A stretch of DNA of 64,000 nt from Methylocystis iwaonis (GCF_027925385.1 NZ_AP027143.1:124001-188000); one strand, 5' to 3'; numbered from the stretch's first letter, positions 8,914 through 18,135 are shown. The notes: generated from the letters alone by a model not told the origin. Numbers and translations are program-made.

Positions 8914-9271
8914 TTGCCGGCAAACGCCTTTCCGAAATGGGCGCGCGCGCCTCTCCGCGCGCTCGACGCCGTCGTCACGAGCGGGCAGGGGGAGGCGCCG
9001 CCGTTCCTGGGCGTCTTGCGCGCGCGCCAGGCCCTCGCCGCGGCGGCGCATTACGCGCCAGCGGCGTGTCTGCGCGAGGATGACGCCGCTTTGCGCGACG
9101 CGCTGCTGCTCGCCGCCCCAGGGGCGGCGCTCAGCCCCGCCGGGTGCCTGCACGCGCTGTTTCGCTTGTTCGGGGCGCCGCGGTTCACGGGCGACCATGA
9201 CGATGTCGAACGCGCCGGGGAGCTGCTGGGCTTCAGCGGCGACAGGGCCGGCTATGCCGAGATCATTCGCG
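8914..9271 (+). pseudogene. DUF1403 protein, truncated by an IS6-like element
   Basis: About 120 residues match the start of the DUF1403 family: LRALDAVVTSGQGEAPPFLG, a run of Ala-rich helices (RARQALAAAAHYA) and LSPAGCLHALFRLFG. DUF1403 proteins are of unknown function and common on alphaproteobacterial plasmids and in integrated elements. The frame runs into the IS6-like element at 9272 without a stop and continues in frame through its transposase, so a chimeric protein of up to 350 residues is formally encoded. About half of the normal DUF1403 length is missing. Confidence 0.6.
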
Positions 9272-10018
9272 GGGGTTGTCACGTTAACGACTGGGTAGCG
9301 CTTCCCGCCGCAAATCATCGCCCACGCCGTCTGGCTCTACTCCGGTTCCCGCTCAGCCTACGTCTTGTCGAGGAGATGCTGCTCGAACGCGGGATCGTTC
9401 TCTCCTACGAAACCATCCGCCGCGGGGCCATGAAATTCGGACCCGATTATGCCCCCCGCCTGAAGCGCAAAAAGCCGGGTCGGCGCGACGTCTGGTATCT
9501 CGATGAGGTGGTCGTCTCGATCAACGGTGAGAAGCGCTATCTCTGGCGCGCCGTCGATCAGAACGGCTACGTCCTCGACGAAATCGTCCAGTCTCGCCGC
9601 GACACCAAAGCCGCCGGGCGATTGCTGGAGCGCCTTCTCCATAAACAGGGCTCCCGCCCTCGCCGCATGGTCACCGACAAGCTCGGCTCCTACGCCGCAG
9701 CGCGCCGGAAGATCATGCCGAGCGTCGAACATCGATCGCACAAGGGTCTGAACAACCGCGCCGAAAATTCTCATGTCCCGTTGCGAAAGCGGGAGCGAGC
9801 AATGCAGGGGTTTCGATCGTGGCGCGGATTGCGTTTCGTCGACGTCTTCTCCGCGCTCCGCGACCTCTTCGTCCCGTCCCGACCTTTCCGCCGTTCTGCC
9901 TTCGCCATCCATCTGCATCGCCTCGGGGCGATGGCAGAGTGGAAATCCGTGACGACAGCCGCCTGAAATCAGGCCAATCGGTTTCAACGCGCCCGCGCCC
10001 AGTTAATGTGACATCGCT
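9272..10018 (+). mobile_element. IS6-like element, damaged at its left end
   Basis: The element is bounded by GGGGTTGTCACGTTAACG at the left and the complement of AGCGATGTCACATTAACT at the right. The remnant at 16134-16249 keeps about 50 bases between the left repeat and the codons for FPPQIIAHAV that are missing here, and there is one further indel near 9340. So this copy has lost the transposase start and is probably inactive. It interrupted a DUF1403 gene. Remnants at 465-669 and 16134-16249 belong to the same element type. Confidence 0.75.
9302..9966 (+). pseudogene. IS6-family transposase lacking its N-terminus
   Basis: From FPLSLRLVEEMLLERGI onward the frame is intact and shows the IS6 DDE catalytic core: the first Asp in WYLDEVVVSINGEKRYLWRA, the second in MVTDKLGSYAAA, and the Glu in NNRAENSHVPLRKRER. 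The start codon and the first 20 or so residues (seen in the remnant near 16190) are deleted, and the opening codons are out of frame. It can be read only as an in-frame tail of the upstream DUF1403 fragment. It ends 52 bases before the right terminal repeat. Confidence 0.75.
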
Positions 10019-10154
10019 GTTTTTCCTAAGCCGCCAGGTTGGGTAGGAGTTCGGCGCTTAGCCCGGGAATGCAGAGTGAACTCGAATCGCAGGAGGCCGC
10101 CTTCGACGCGTCATAATCGAGAAACAAATCTGACTGGAATGTCATGATCTCGTC

Positions 10155-11417
10155 ATGGATAATGGATTGATCGAAACCGGTTCAGTTGACGAAGGCGAGC
10201 GCAGGCGCCCGATGCTCGAAACAATATCTGGCGGCAAGACAAAGCTATTGATTGCGCTTCCTGAAAAACTCAAGTTATCGCCACGTGGCAGGCTTCTGCT
10301 GCCGGCGGGGATTGTGCTCGCCCTCGCGTCGGCTTTCTTTGGCGCCAGAGCGCTCTCTGGTGGCGGGACGCCAGCCGGTCCCAGCGCGCGGGACAGCCAC
10401 GCGCCGACGGTGCGCCGAGGAGGCGCGATCTTTGTGCTGGAGGGCTCGCCTCTCAGGGGGCGGATCGCCGTCGCTCCCGTCGAACTCAAGACAATAAGCC
10501 GCAGCCGCGTGGTCACCGGGACGGTGGAAGCCGACCCTGCCCGGACTGTGAGGATTCTCGCGCCGGTGACCGGGCGCGTGGGCGAGCTCAACGTCGAGCT
10601 TGGCGACAACGTCAAGAAGGGTCAGCCGCTCGCCACGATCGACTCCGGCGACCTCGCGCAAGCAGTTGCTGATGCGGAAAAAGCGCGGGCGACGGTCAAG
10701 CTCACGAAAAGCGCCATGGAAAGGGCGGTCGGCCTGAACAAGGCGGGCGGCCTCGCGCTGCGTGAACTGGAACAGGCCCAGAACGATTACCGCCAGGCCA
10801 CGACGGAGCTCAAACGCGCCGAGGCGCGGCTCGAGGTGATCGGCGACAGCGGCCAAGTCTCCGGGCAACGAAAGATCGTCCTTACCGCGCCCATCGACGG
10901 CACGATCACGGCGCTCGAAACCGCGCCCGGCGACTTCATCGACAACGCGACCGAGTCGATGATGACGGTCTCGAACCTCGCGAAGGTCTGGGTGACGGCA
11001 AGCGTCCAGGAAAAGGATCTCTCGTTCGTTCAGAAGGACGAGCGGGTGGAGGTTTCGCTTCTCGCCTATCCGGGAGAGGTGTACTCCGGCCGGGTGCAGA
11101 TCATCAGCCAGCTCCTTGAAGCCGACACGCGGCGCAACAAGGTGCGCATCTCCTTCGAAAACCCCTATGCCATCTTCAAGCTGAACATGTTTGCGACGGT
11201 GCGCTTTTTTGCGCCGGCGACGCAGCAGGTTCTCGTGCCGTCGTCTGCGCTGTTCATGGTCAACGACACGACGAGCGTTTTCGTCGAGACCGCCCCCTGG
11301 ACCTTCCAGCGCAAGCCGGTCGTGACCGAGTCCGATTACGAGGGCGCGACGATCGTTCGCGGGCTCGAGGCGGGACAACGCATCGTCGTGCGTGGCGGCA
11401 TTCTTCTCAATGATTGA
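10155..11417 (+). CDS. RND efflux periplasmic adaptor, CzcB/CusB type
   Basis: A 420-residue membrane-fusion protein. One N-terminal membrane segment lies near residues 50-70 (LLLPAGIVLALASAFFGARA). The lipoyl-like halves (APVTGRVGELNVELGDNVKK and APIDGTITALETAPGDFIDN) flank a helical hairpin rich in Ala, Lys and Glu, and the beta-barrel part follows (VSVSLL-like EVSLLAYPGEVYSGRV). It connects the inner-membrane pump to the outer-membrane factor across the periplasm. No metal-binding Met or His cluster stands out at the N-terminus. The stop overlaps the pump gene by eight bases, so the two are surely co-translated. The start is uncertain because no clear ribosome site precedes 10155. Confidence 0.88.
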   Translation: MDNGLIETGSVDEGERRRPMLETISGGKTKLLIALPEKLKLSPRGRLLLPAGIVLALASAFFGARALSGGGTPAGPSARDSHAPTVRRGGAIFVLEGSPLRGRIAVAPVELKTISRSRVVTGTVEADPARTVRILAPVTGRVGELNVELGDNVKKGQPLATIDSGDLAQAVADAEKARATVKLTKSAMERAVGLNKAGGLALRELEQAQNDYRQATTELKRAEARLEVIGDSGQVSGQRKIVLTAPIDGTITALETAPGDFIDNATESMMTVSNLAKVWVTASVQEKDLSFVQKDERVEVSLLAYPGEVYSGRVQIISQLLEADTRRNKVRISFENPYAIFKLNMFATVRFFAPATQQVLVPSSALFMVNDTTSVFVETAPWTFQRKPVVTESDYEGATIVRGLEAGQRIVVRGGILLND

Positions 11418-14400
11418 GCGTATCGTCGAAATCTCCCTCCGGCGCCGCCTGATCGTCATGCTCGTCACGATCATCGTCTGCGGCTACGGACTCTATTCCT
11501 GGACGCGGCTGAACGTCGAAGCCTATCCGGAGATCGGTGACGTCACGGTCATCGTCTCATCCAAGGCCACAGGTCTTGCGGCGGAGGAAGTCGAGCAGCA
11601 GATCACCATTCCGCTGGAGCGCGCGCTGGCGAGCACGCCGGGCCTCTTCACCATCCGCTCGACCAGCACCTTCGCCCTGTCGCTCGTCACGATGGTGTTC
11701 AAGGACGGCGTCGAGGATTACTGGGCGCGCCAGCGCGTTCTGGAACGCATCGCCCAGGTCTCGCTTCCGTCCAATATCCAGCCCGTCCTTGGGCCATTAA
11801 CCGGACCCACCGGCGAAATCCTGCGTTACACGCTCGAGTCGGACGTCAAGAATCTCGAAGAACTGTCCGAAATTCAGCGCTGGATGGTCGTGCCCGCGCT
11901 CAATCAGGTGCCGGGTGTCGCGAGCGTCGCCAATTTCGGCGGCCTCACCCGCCAGTTCCAGCTCGAAATTGATCCGGTCGGGTTAGAGCGCTACGGCCTT
12001 GGTCTTGGCGACATCACCAGCGCCATTGTTGCGAATAGCGCCAGCGCCGGCGGCAGCCGCATTACCCGCGGCGAGCAGTCCTATGTCATCCGCAGCATCG
12101 GCCTCATTCGCAACAAGGAGGATCTCGGCAACATCGTCATCGCTGAGCATGGCGGCGTTCCCGTTCTGACGCGCGACGTGGGCGTTCCGCGCTACAGCCA
12201 CCAGGAACGCGAGGGGATGCTCGGGAAGGACCACAACCCCGACGCGATCCAGGGCGTCGTGCAAATGCTGAAGGGCGAAAACGCCTCCCAGGTGCTGAAA
12301 GCGCTCCACGCCCGTGTGGACGAGCTTAACGCGCAACTCGCGGCGCAAGGCGTCGCGATCATTCCCTACATGGACCGCAACGAGCTTGTGGAGGCCACGG
12401 TTTCAAAGGTTGGGCACACGGTGGTCGAGGGCGTTGTCCTCGTCATCGTCGTGTTGATCGCCTTCCTCGGCAGCCCACGTAGCGCAATCGTCGTTGCCCT
12501 GACGATCCCCGTCTCGCTTTTGATCGCCTTCATCTTCATGAATTTCACGCGGCTTCCGGCCAATCTGCTGTCGCTCGGCTCTATCGATTTCGGCATCATC
12601 GTCGACGGCGCCATCATCGTGACGGAAGCCATCCTGCGGCTGCGGGAACACAATCCCGGCCGCGAACTTGAAGTTGTCGACGTGCAATTCGTCGTCGGGC
12701 AGATCATCAAGCCCATCTTCTTCGCCACGATCATCATCATCGTGTCTTACGTGCCGCTTCTCGGCCTAGAGCGCGTCGAGGCGCGGCTCTTTTCGCCTGT
12801 GGCCTATACGATCGTCTATGCGCTGTTCGGCGCGCTTCTCTACACGCTGATGCTGGTTCCGAGCCTCGGCTATCTCGCCCTGCGCAGGCCCTCGAAGCCC
12901 TTTCACAACGTCGTGCTAGCGCGAATGGAGGAGAGCTACCGTAAGGCGCTGCATTTTTGTCTGGAGACGCCGCGCGCGGTCTATATGGCCACGGCCGTCG
13001 CCATCGGCGGTTTCGTCGTGGCCGGAGCGACCATCGGCCGCGACTTTCTGCCCAATCTCGACGAGGGTTCGCTCTGGTTGCAGGTGCAATTGCCGAGCGG
13101 CATCTCCTTCGAGAAGGCGAATGAAATGGCGAGTGACTTGCGCCGCGCCGTTCTCGAGTTTCCCGAGGTGTCCTATTCGATCACGCAGATCGGCCGCAAC
13201 GACGACCGCACCGATCCCTGGACCATGAGCCACATCGAGGCGCCGATCGGGTTGAAGCCTTACGACCAGTGGCCGGCGGGAGAAACGAAGGAAAAACTTG
13301 TCCGGCGCCTGACCCAACGGCTCGCCGAACTGCCGGGCATGGAGATAAGCGTCAGCCAGCCGATCATCGACAATGTCAACGAACTGGTGAGCGGCGCGCA
13401 CAGCGCGCTCGTCGTCAAAGTCTTCGGCGAGGATCTGAAGGAGACGCGCCGCATCGCCAACGGGATTGTCGAGGTGTTGCGACAGGTTCCCGGAACGACG
13501 CAGTCGTCGATCGTGCAGGAGCCACCGATTCCGCAGATCGCCTTTCTCATAGACCGCGCCGCCGCCGCCCGTTATGGCATCAACGTCTCCGACGTCTCAA
13601 ACCTGATCCAGGTCGGCGTGGGCGGCGCTTCCATCGGCCAAATATACGTCAACGACCGCACCTACGACGTGACGGTGCGCTACCCGCCGCAGTCGCGCAA
13701 CAGCCCCGAGTCGCTAAGCGAACTTTTCGTCAAGACAACGAGCAACGCGCAAATCCCGCTGTCGCAGATCGCGAAGATTTCCTTGCAGAACGGCGAGAGC
13801 GCGATTTCTCATGAGAAGACGCGTCGCGTTCTCACAGTGCGTGTCGACTATGCCGATCGTGACCTCTCGTCCTATCTGGCGGAGGCGCAGAAGAAGATGG
13901 TCGAAGTCGTTCGCCACGATCCCGCTTCCGTCAGCGTTGTCTGGAGCGGCAAGTTCGAGAATGCGCAAAGGGCTCAGTCTCGCCTGACGACGATCGTCGG
14001 CATCGTGCTCGTGCTCATGTTGCTCATCCTCTATTTCGCCTTTGGAAAGCTCCGCAATGCGGCGCTCATTCTCGGCATCGTCCCGCTCGCAGCGCTCGGC
14101 GGCCTGCTGGCCCTGCACGAAACGGGCGAAACGCTGAATGTGGCCACGGGTGTCGGCTTTCTTGCCCTCTTTGGCGTTGCCGTGCAAAACGGCGTCATCA
14201 TGGTGTCGCATCTCAACCGCCTCACAGCCGTCCATGTCTCCTCCGTCCGGACGCGCCGCATCGGCGCCACGGCGAACGATGACGTCACTGGTGACGAGCT
14301 TTCAGCGCTGCGCGACGGCGTCCTCGACGGTGCAGTCGATCGGTTCAGATCGGTGCTGCTCACATCAACCGTCCCCGCCGTCGGCATGCTCCCGGCGGCG

Positions 14401-14571
14401 CTTGCGACGGGCGTCGGCAGCGACGTCCAGCGCGGCCTCGGCACGGTCATCGTTGGCGGTCTCTTGGTCGCAACGCTGCTGACGCTCTTCATTCTCCCGA
14501 CGCTTTATTTCGTGATTGAGCGTTTCATGGAGACGCGAGTTTCCGCCGCCGCCGCGCGGGAAAGCGCGTGA
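11410..14571 (+). CDS. heavy-metal RND efflux pump, CzcA family
   Basis: A 1053-residue inner-membrane proton/metal antiporter with the usual two-fold repeat: one N-terminal helix, a large periplasmic loop, six helices, then the same again. In TM4 the segment SIDFGIIVDGAIIVTE keeps the two Asp and the Glu (about residues 393, 399 and 406) typical of divalent-cation pumps (CzcA, CnrA, NccA). CusA-type Cu/Ag pumps have a different motif here. Zn, Co, Ni or Cd efflux is therefore more likely than Cu/Ag. I start at the ATG at 11410 (MIERIVEISLRRR), the usual family start, rather than the upstream in-frame codon at 11392. Adaptor and outer-membrane genes flank it. Confidence 0.92.
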   Translation: MIERIVEISLRRRLIVMLVTIIVCGYGLYSWTRLNVEAYPEIGDVTVIVSSKATGLAAEEVEQQITIPLERALASTPGLFTIRSTSTFALSLVTMVFKDGVEDYWARQRVLERIAQVSLPSNIQPVLGPLTGPTGEILRYTLESDVKNLEELSEIQRWMVVPALNQVPGVASVANFGGLTRQFQLEIDPVGLERYGLGLGDITSAIVANSASAGGSRITRGEQSYVIRSIGLIRNKEDLGNIVIAEHGGVPVLTRDVGVPRYSHQEREGMLGKDHNPDAIQGVVQMLKGENASQVLKALHARVDELNAQLAAQGVAIIPYMDRNELVEATVSKVGHTVVEGVVLVIVVLIAFLGSPRSAIVVALTIPVSLLIAFIFMNFTRLPANLLSLGSIDFGIIVDGAIIVTEAILRLREHNPGRELEVVDVQFVVGQIIKPIFFATIIIIVSYVPLLGLERVEARLFSPVAYTIVYALFGALLYTLMLVPSLGYLALRRPSKPFHNVVLARMEESYRKALHFCLETPRAVYMATAVAIGGFVVAGATIGRDFLPNLDEGSLWLQVQLPSGISFEKANEMASDLRRAVLEFPEVSYSITQIGRNDDRTDPWTMSHIEAPIGLKPYDQWPAGETKEKLVRRLTQRLAELPGMEISVSQPIIDNVNELVSGAHSALVVKVFGEDLKETRRIANGIVEVLRQVPGTTQSSIVQEPPIPQIAFLIDRAAAARYGINVSDVSNLIQVGVGGASIGQIYVNDRTYDVTVRYPPQSRNSPESLSELFVKTTSNAQIPLSQIAKISLQNGESAISHEKTRRVLTVRVDYADRDLSSYLAEAQKKMVEVVRHDPASVSVVWSGKFENAQRAQSRLTTIVGIVLVLMLLILYFAFGKLRNAALILGIVPLAALGGLLALHETGETLNVATGVGFLALFGVAVQNGVIMVSHLNRLTAVHVSSVRTRRIGATANDDVTGDELSALRDGVLDGAVDRFRSVLLTSTVPAVGMLPAALATGVGSDVQRGLGTVIVGGLLVATLLTLFILPTLYFVIERFMETRVSAAAARESA

Positions 14572-14572
14572 A

Positions 14573-16117
14573 ATGACACGCGACTGCGTCAGATCACGTC
14601 GATTTTCGGCGACTGTGCGCCGAGCGAGCCTGCTCGCCTCAGCTTGCCTCGCTCTATCCTCCTGCGCGGTCGGCCCGGACTTCGCGCCGCCACCAGCGCC
14701 GGCAGCGCCCGGCTTCACGCCCGAGCGCGCGGCGTCACCCGGCGAGGGGCAACGTTTCGCGCAGGGCCAGGACATCCCCGCACAATGGTGGACGCTCTTT
14801 CGCTCCAAGCCGCTCGACGCGCTGGTGAAGGAGTCGCTACAAAACAATCCCTCGCTACAGGCCGCCGAGGCGGCCGTGCGCGTCGCTTATTACAATGCCG
14901 AGGCGCAAAAAGGCGGCTTCTTCCCGCAGGTGTTTCTCAACGCCAATGACAGCAACAATCTCCAGTCGAATAACCGCTCTCTAGACTCCATCAATCAGAC
15001 GGTCTTCAATCAGTCCTTTCCAACGCCGGCAAATCTCGCAACTGGCGCGGCCGTGCCCAACATTCCGCAGAGTACGCCGAACGCAAACTACGGCCTGTTC
15101 CTGAAGCAACTGACCGTCAGCTTCACGCCCGACGTCTGGGGTGGAAACGCGCGCGCCGTCGAGTCCCTCGTGGCGCAGACCGCGCAGCAGAACTGGCAGC
15201 TGGAGGCCGCCCATCTCGCGCTGACGACCAACGTCGTCGTGGCGGCCATTCAGGAAGCAGCAATCCGGGGTCAGATCGAGGCGACACGCACGATCATCAC
15301 GATTCTGCATGAAACGCTTGAAATCCTGAACCGGCAATATACCTTCGGGTCGATCGCAAAGGCGGACGTGATCGCCCAGGAGGCGGCGCTCGCGCAGGCC
15401 GAGCAGACGCTCCCGCCGCTTGAGAAGCAGCTCGCCATCCAGCGAAACCTTCTGACCGCACTTGCCGGCCGCCTGTCGTTCGAGGGGGCCGGCGAGACAT
15501 TCGAGCTCGCACGTTTCACGCTGCCATCAACTGTTCCCGTGAGCCTGCCGTCACAGCTCGTCGCGCAGCGCCCCGACATCATGGCGGCTGAGGCGAACCT
15601 CCATGCTGCCTCGGCGGCGGTTGGCGTCGCCGCCGCCAACCGCCTGCCGAACATCACTCTCTCCGCGAATGTGGGGGCGAGCGCCTTCAAGGTTGCACAA
15701 TTGTTTGCCCCCGGCACGGGTCTCTACACGGCGGCGGCGAATCTCTCGCAGCCGATCTTCGACGGCATGACGCTGCTCAACAAGCAGAAGGCCGCAGAGG
15801 CCGCGTTGGAGCAAACCGACGCGCAATATCGCAGCACGGTCATCAACGCATTCCAGAATGTCGCAGACGCATTGCGCTCGCTGCAATCCGACGCAAAGGC
15901 CGTCTCGACCGCGCGCAAGGCAGAAGACGCCGCAAAACGAAGCCTCGACATCGTTCGCATGCAGCTCAGATATGGTCAGGTTTCGCAGATCGCTGTGCTC
16001 AACGCCCAGCGCACGTTTCTGCTGGCCTCGCTCTCTCGTGTCCAGGCAGAGGCGACAAGATTGTCCGACACTGCGGCGCTCTTCATGGCGCTCGGCGGCG
16101 GCTGGTGGAATCGTTAA
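14573..16117 (+). CDS. outer-membrane efflux lipoprotein, NodT/OprM family
   Basis: A 514-residue outer-membrane factor. A basic start and hydrophobic stretch end in the lipobox LALSSC, so it is a lipoprotein, followed by AVGPDF, the usual NodT opening. It holds two copies of the TolC-type helical repeat (LVKESLQNNPSLQAAEAAVR and LVAQRPDIMAAEANLHAASA). It completes the tripartite metal pump with the two preceding genes. The start at 14573 is one base after the pump stop codon; longer in-frame starts lie within the pump gene. The gene is intact up to its stop at 16117, 16 bases before an IS remnant. Confidence 0.9.
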   Translation: MTRDCVRSRRFSATVRRASLLASACLALSSCAVGPDFAPPPAPAAPGFTPERAASPGEGQRFAQGQDIPAQWWTLFRSKPLDALVKESLQNNPSLQAAEAAVRVAYYNAEAQKGGFFPQVFLNANDSNNLQSNNRSLDSINQTVFNQSFPTPANLATGAAVPNIPQSTPNANYGLFLKQLTVSFTPDVWGGNARAVESLVAQTAQQNWQLEAAHLALTTNVVVAAIQEAAIRGQIEATRTIITILHETLEILNRQYTFGSIAKADVIAQEAALAQAEQTLPPLEKQLAIQRNLLTALAGRLSFEGAGETFELARFTLPSTVPVSLPSQLVAQRPDIMAAEANLHAASAAVGVAAANRLPNITLSANVGASAFKVAQLFAPGTGLYTAAANLSQPIFDGMTLLNKQKAAEAALEQTDAQYRSTVINAFQNVADALRSLQSDAKAVSTARKAEDAAKRSLDIVRMQLRYGQVSQIAVLNAQRTFLLASLSRVQAEATRLSDTAALFMALGGGWWNR

Positions 16118-16133
16118 GGGAGCTAGAGCGAGG

Positions 16134-16249
16134 GGCGTTGTTACGTTAACGACTGGGTAGCGTTTTTGGCCCGACACGACCGGCGTGACTCAACCGCCGG
16201 TGAGCTACAAGCGCCACCGCTTCCCGCCGCAAATCATCGCCCACGCCGT
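16134..16249 (+). mobile_element. IS6-like remnant (left end and transposase start)
   Basis: The terminal repeat GGCGTTGTTACGTTAACG is followed by the start of a transposase frame (VTQPPVSYKRHRFPPQIIAH AV, read through 16186-16249). The rest is gone and the sequence changes abruptly into an ADP-ribosylglycohydrolase fragment on the other strand. It is the piece missing from the copy at 9272-10018, which shows what the complete left end looked like. Confidence 0.7.
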
Positions 16250-16534
16250 ATCGGAGGCCTTCCAAGTTGCTCGATCGTGGATGTGAGGCGTGAGTTGCGC
16301 TGGAATTGCTGCCGGCCCGAGCCGAGCACCGGCGATCGCGCCCGCCATGGCGGCTGTGGCGTCAACGTCGCCGCTGACGGCAATCGCCGTCAAGATCGTC
16401 TCCCAGTAATCGTCCGGCGACCGCAGAAAGCTATAGAGCGCCCAGAGGACGCTTGACGTGACGAACGGTGAGATGCCCTCCCATTTCTGATACTCGCCAG
16501 CGGCGCCATTGGGACGTAGGTTGAGCAAAGTTGG
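16250..16534 (-). pseudogene. ADP-ribosylglycohydrolase, C-terminal fragment
   Basis: About 85 residues on the minus strand match the C-terminal core of the DraG-type ADP-ribosylglycohydrolase family. They include FVTSSVLWALYSFLRSPDD, then AIAVSGDVDATAAMAGAIAG with the conserved metal-site Asp pair, then ARLGPAAIPA. These enzymes remove ADP-ribose from proteins or small molecules using two magnesium ions. Both ends are cut by IS remnants: the IS6 end at 16535 on the 5' side and the fragment at 16249 on the 3' side. No complete enzyme can be made. Confidence 0.75.
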
Positions 16535-16817
16535 AGGCTTTGTCGCAAACTTTGTTTATGGACGCGGTGAGCGTGTGAGAGTGACGTGGCTCACGCCGCG
16601 AGGGCATAGAACTGCTGCGCAGGACGCAATTTGCCCCTGGTCTGCAACTGGTCCTTTCGGATCATATGCATGAGCTCGATCCCCGAGAGTGTCGCAGCAG
16701 CCGATCGAAATGTTTGAAGCCCAACATCGGCCGCGTCGCTCGCTTCACCGCTCGATGGTCCTGTTCGACGATATTATTGAGATATTTGTTACGCTGGATT
16801 TCGATGTCCGCTTCATG
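16535..16817 (-). mobile_element. IS6-family (IS26-like) remnant, transposase C-terminus
   Basis: The minus strand reads EHEADIEIQRNKYLNNIVEQ and DHRAVKRATRPMLGFK, the hallmark C-terminal part of IS6/IS26-type transposases including the catalytic Glu. After a one-base shift it continues FRSAAATLSGIELMHMIRK up to a stop near 16590. The terminal repeat GGCTTTGTCGCAAACTTTG begins at 16535. The N-terminal two thirds are missing. It is a different element type from the ones at 9272 and 21238 but related to the copy at 47611. Confidence 0.8.
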
Positions 16818-16822
16818 CTCTG

Positions 16823-17060
16823 ATGGCCCATCAAGCGAGCATGCTTGCCAAGAAGTCCGTGCCTATCGCTCGGCAGCAGGTAAAGGCGGCCGAAGAGGCG
16901 CTGCGACTGACGCAGCAAAATCTCCTGGCTGGCACAGGCCTTTTGATCGACGTGCTTCAGGCCCAATACGCAGCCGACCAAGCGCGCCTCAGAAACGCAA
17001 CGGCGTTGGTCCAGTACAATCAGGCGCAGATCAATTTGCTTGGTGCGATCGGGCTTCTTT
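16823..17060 (+). pseudogene. TolC-family outer-membrane factor, C-terminal fragment
   Basis: About 75 residues (ARQQVKAAEEALRLTQQNLL, AGTGLLIDVLQAQYAADQAR, YNQAQINLLGAIGLL) match the last coiled-coil helix pair of TolC-type efflux channels. It starts abruptly at the IS6 remnant and loses similarity after about 17060. It is not the end of the intact outer-membrane factor at 14573-16117, whose C-terminus is complete, so another efflux operon was once here. Confidence 0.7.
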
Positions 17061-17228
17061 GCGTGGAGAACATAGAGCCTCGGCTCTTCGAACTCGCGGG
17101 CAATCATCTTGGCCGCAAAATCGATGCCCAGCATTCTTGCAGGAGGTCGACGCCAGAGCCGTCGCGGTGACGCGCCGAAGATGTTGAATTACGATAGGGA
17201 CTTGACTTCTAGCAGCGGGACGGCAAAT

Positions 17229-17267
17229 TGTCGCCGCATGGGGAAGCGATCTCCCCACGAGGCGACA
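17229..17267. promoter_or_regulatory. large imperfect palindrome in the chrB leader
   Basis: TGTCGCCGCATGGGGA (17229-17244) and TCCCCACGAGGCGACA (17252-17267) pair over 16 bases with two mismatches around the 7-base loop AGCGATC. It ends 40 bases before the chrB start. No T-run follows, so a plain terminator is unlikely. An operator for a dimeric regulator (ChrB proteins of this group are reported chromate-responsive regulators) or a leader hairpin are both possible. Position and symmetry are seen directly; the role is inference. Confidence 0.55.
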
Positions 17268-17307
17268 TGCCCAAGAATCGCGTCCGGTTTTCCACCAAGG
17301 GCGCACT

Positions 17308-18135
17308 ATGTCGTCAATCAACTCGATCTCCCCCGACAAGCTCGCGCGTCTCATCGGAGTCGCACATTGTCCCGCGCTCATCGACGTGCGCGGGGATCAG
17401 GACTTCAGGACCGACCCCCGCTTCCTTCCGGGCGCGTTACGTCGCCATGGGGAATCCGTCGCAGACTGGGCCGCCGAATTCGCGGGGCAAGCAGTCATCG
17501 TCATTGATCGAACGGGCCGGCACGCCAGCGAAGGCGTCGCCGCCTGGCTACGCCAGGCCGGCGCCACGTCCGCCGATATCCTGACTGGCGGGCATGAGGC
17601 GTGGGCCAAGGCCAACGGCCCGCTCATCCAAGCGGCTAAGCTGCCTCAGCGGGACGCTCTCGGGCGAACGATCTGGGTTACGCGCTCGCGTCCGAAAGTC
17701 GATCGCATTGCCTGCCCTTGGCTTATCCGCCGTTTCGTCGACCCTAACGCCGTCTTTCTGTTTGTCGCGCCGGCCGAGGTGACGGCAGTAGCGGAGCGTT
17801 TCGGGGGCGCGGCCTTCGATATGGAGGGCGTGTTTTGGAGTCATAGGGGCGAGCGTTGCACGTTCGACACCATGATCGAGGAATGGGGCTTGGCGATAGA
17901 GCCGCTGCAAAGGTTAGCCGTCATCGTGCGCGGCGCGGATACGGCCCGTCTTGGTCTCGCCCCAGAGGCGGCAGGGCTGCTGGCGGCGTCGCTTGGCCTC
18001 TCCCGCATGTACGCGGATGATCTCGAGCAGCTCGAAGCCGGTATGGCCCTTTACGACGCTTTTTATCGTTGGTGCAGAGACGCGACCGATGAACCCCACA
18101 CTTGGCCGGCGACCAAGTCAGGGAGAGCTCCGTGA
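17308..18135 (+). CDS. chrB: chromate resistance protein ChrB, rhodanese-ChrB fusion
   Basis: A 275-residue protein. Residues 1-110 form a rhodanese-like domain (LIDVRGDQDFR, GGHEAWAKANGP), but its active loop reads IDRTGRHASEG, with no catalytic cysteine, so sulfurtransferase activity is unlikely. Residues 120-270 are the ChrB domain (TRSRPKVDRIACPWLIRRFV, FDMEGVFWSHRGERCTFDTM). ChrB proteins sense or respond to chromate and are needed for full induction of chrA in related bacteria. The stop overlaps the GTG of chrA. A large palindrome lies 40 bases upstream. The gene is intact. Confidence 0.88.
   Translation: MSSINSISPDKLARLIGVAHCPALIDVRGDQDFRTDPRFLPGALRRHGESVADWAAEFAGQAVIVIDRTGRHASEGVAAWLRQAGATSADILTGGHEAWAKANGPLIQAAKLPQRDALGRTIWVTRSRPKVDRIACPWLIRRFVDPNAVFLFVAPAEVTAVAERFGGAAFDMEGVFWSHRGERCTFDTMIEEWGLAIEPLQRLAVIVRGADTARLGLAPEAAGLLAASLGLSRMYADDLEQLEAGMALYDAFYRWCRDATDEPHTWPATKSGRAP

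Noticed and set aside
10275..11474. Long open frame on the minus strand opposite the RND adaptor (399 codons)
   Set aside because: It is the antisense of a clear family protein in high-GC DNA, has no family likeness of its own, and is rich in Arg, His and Asp as expected for such shadows.
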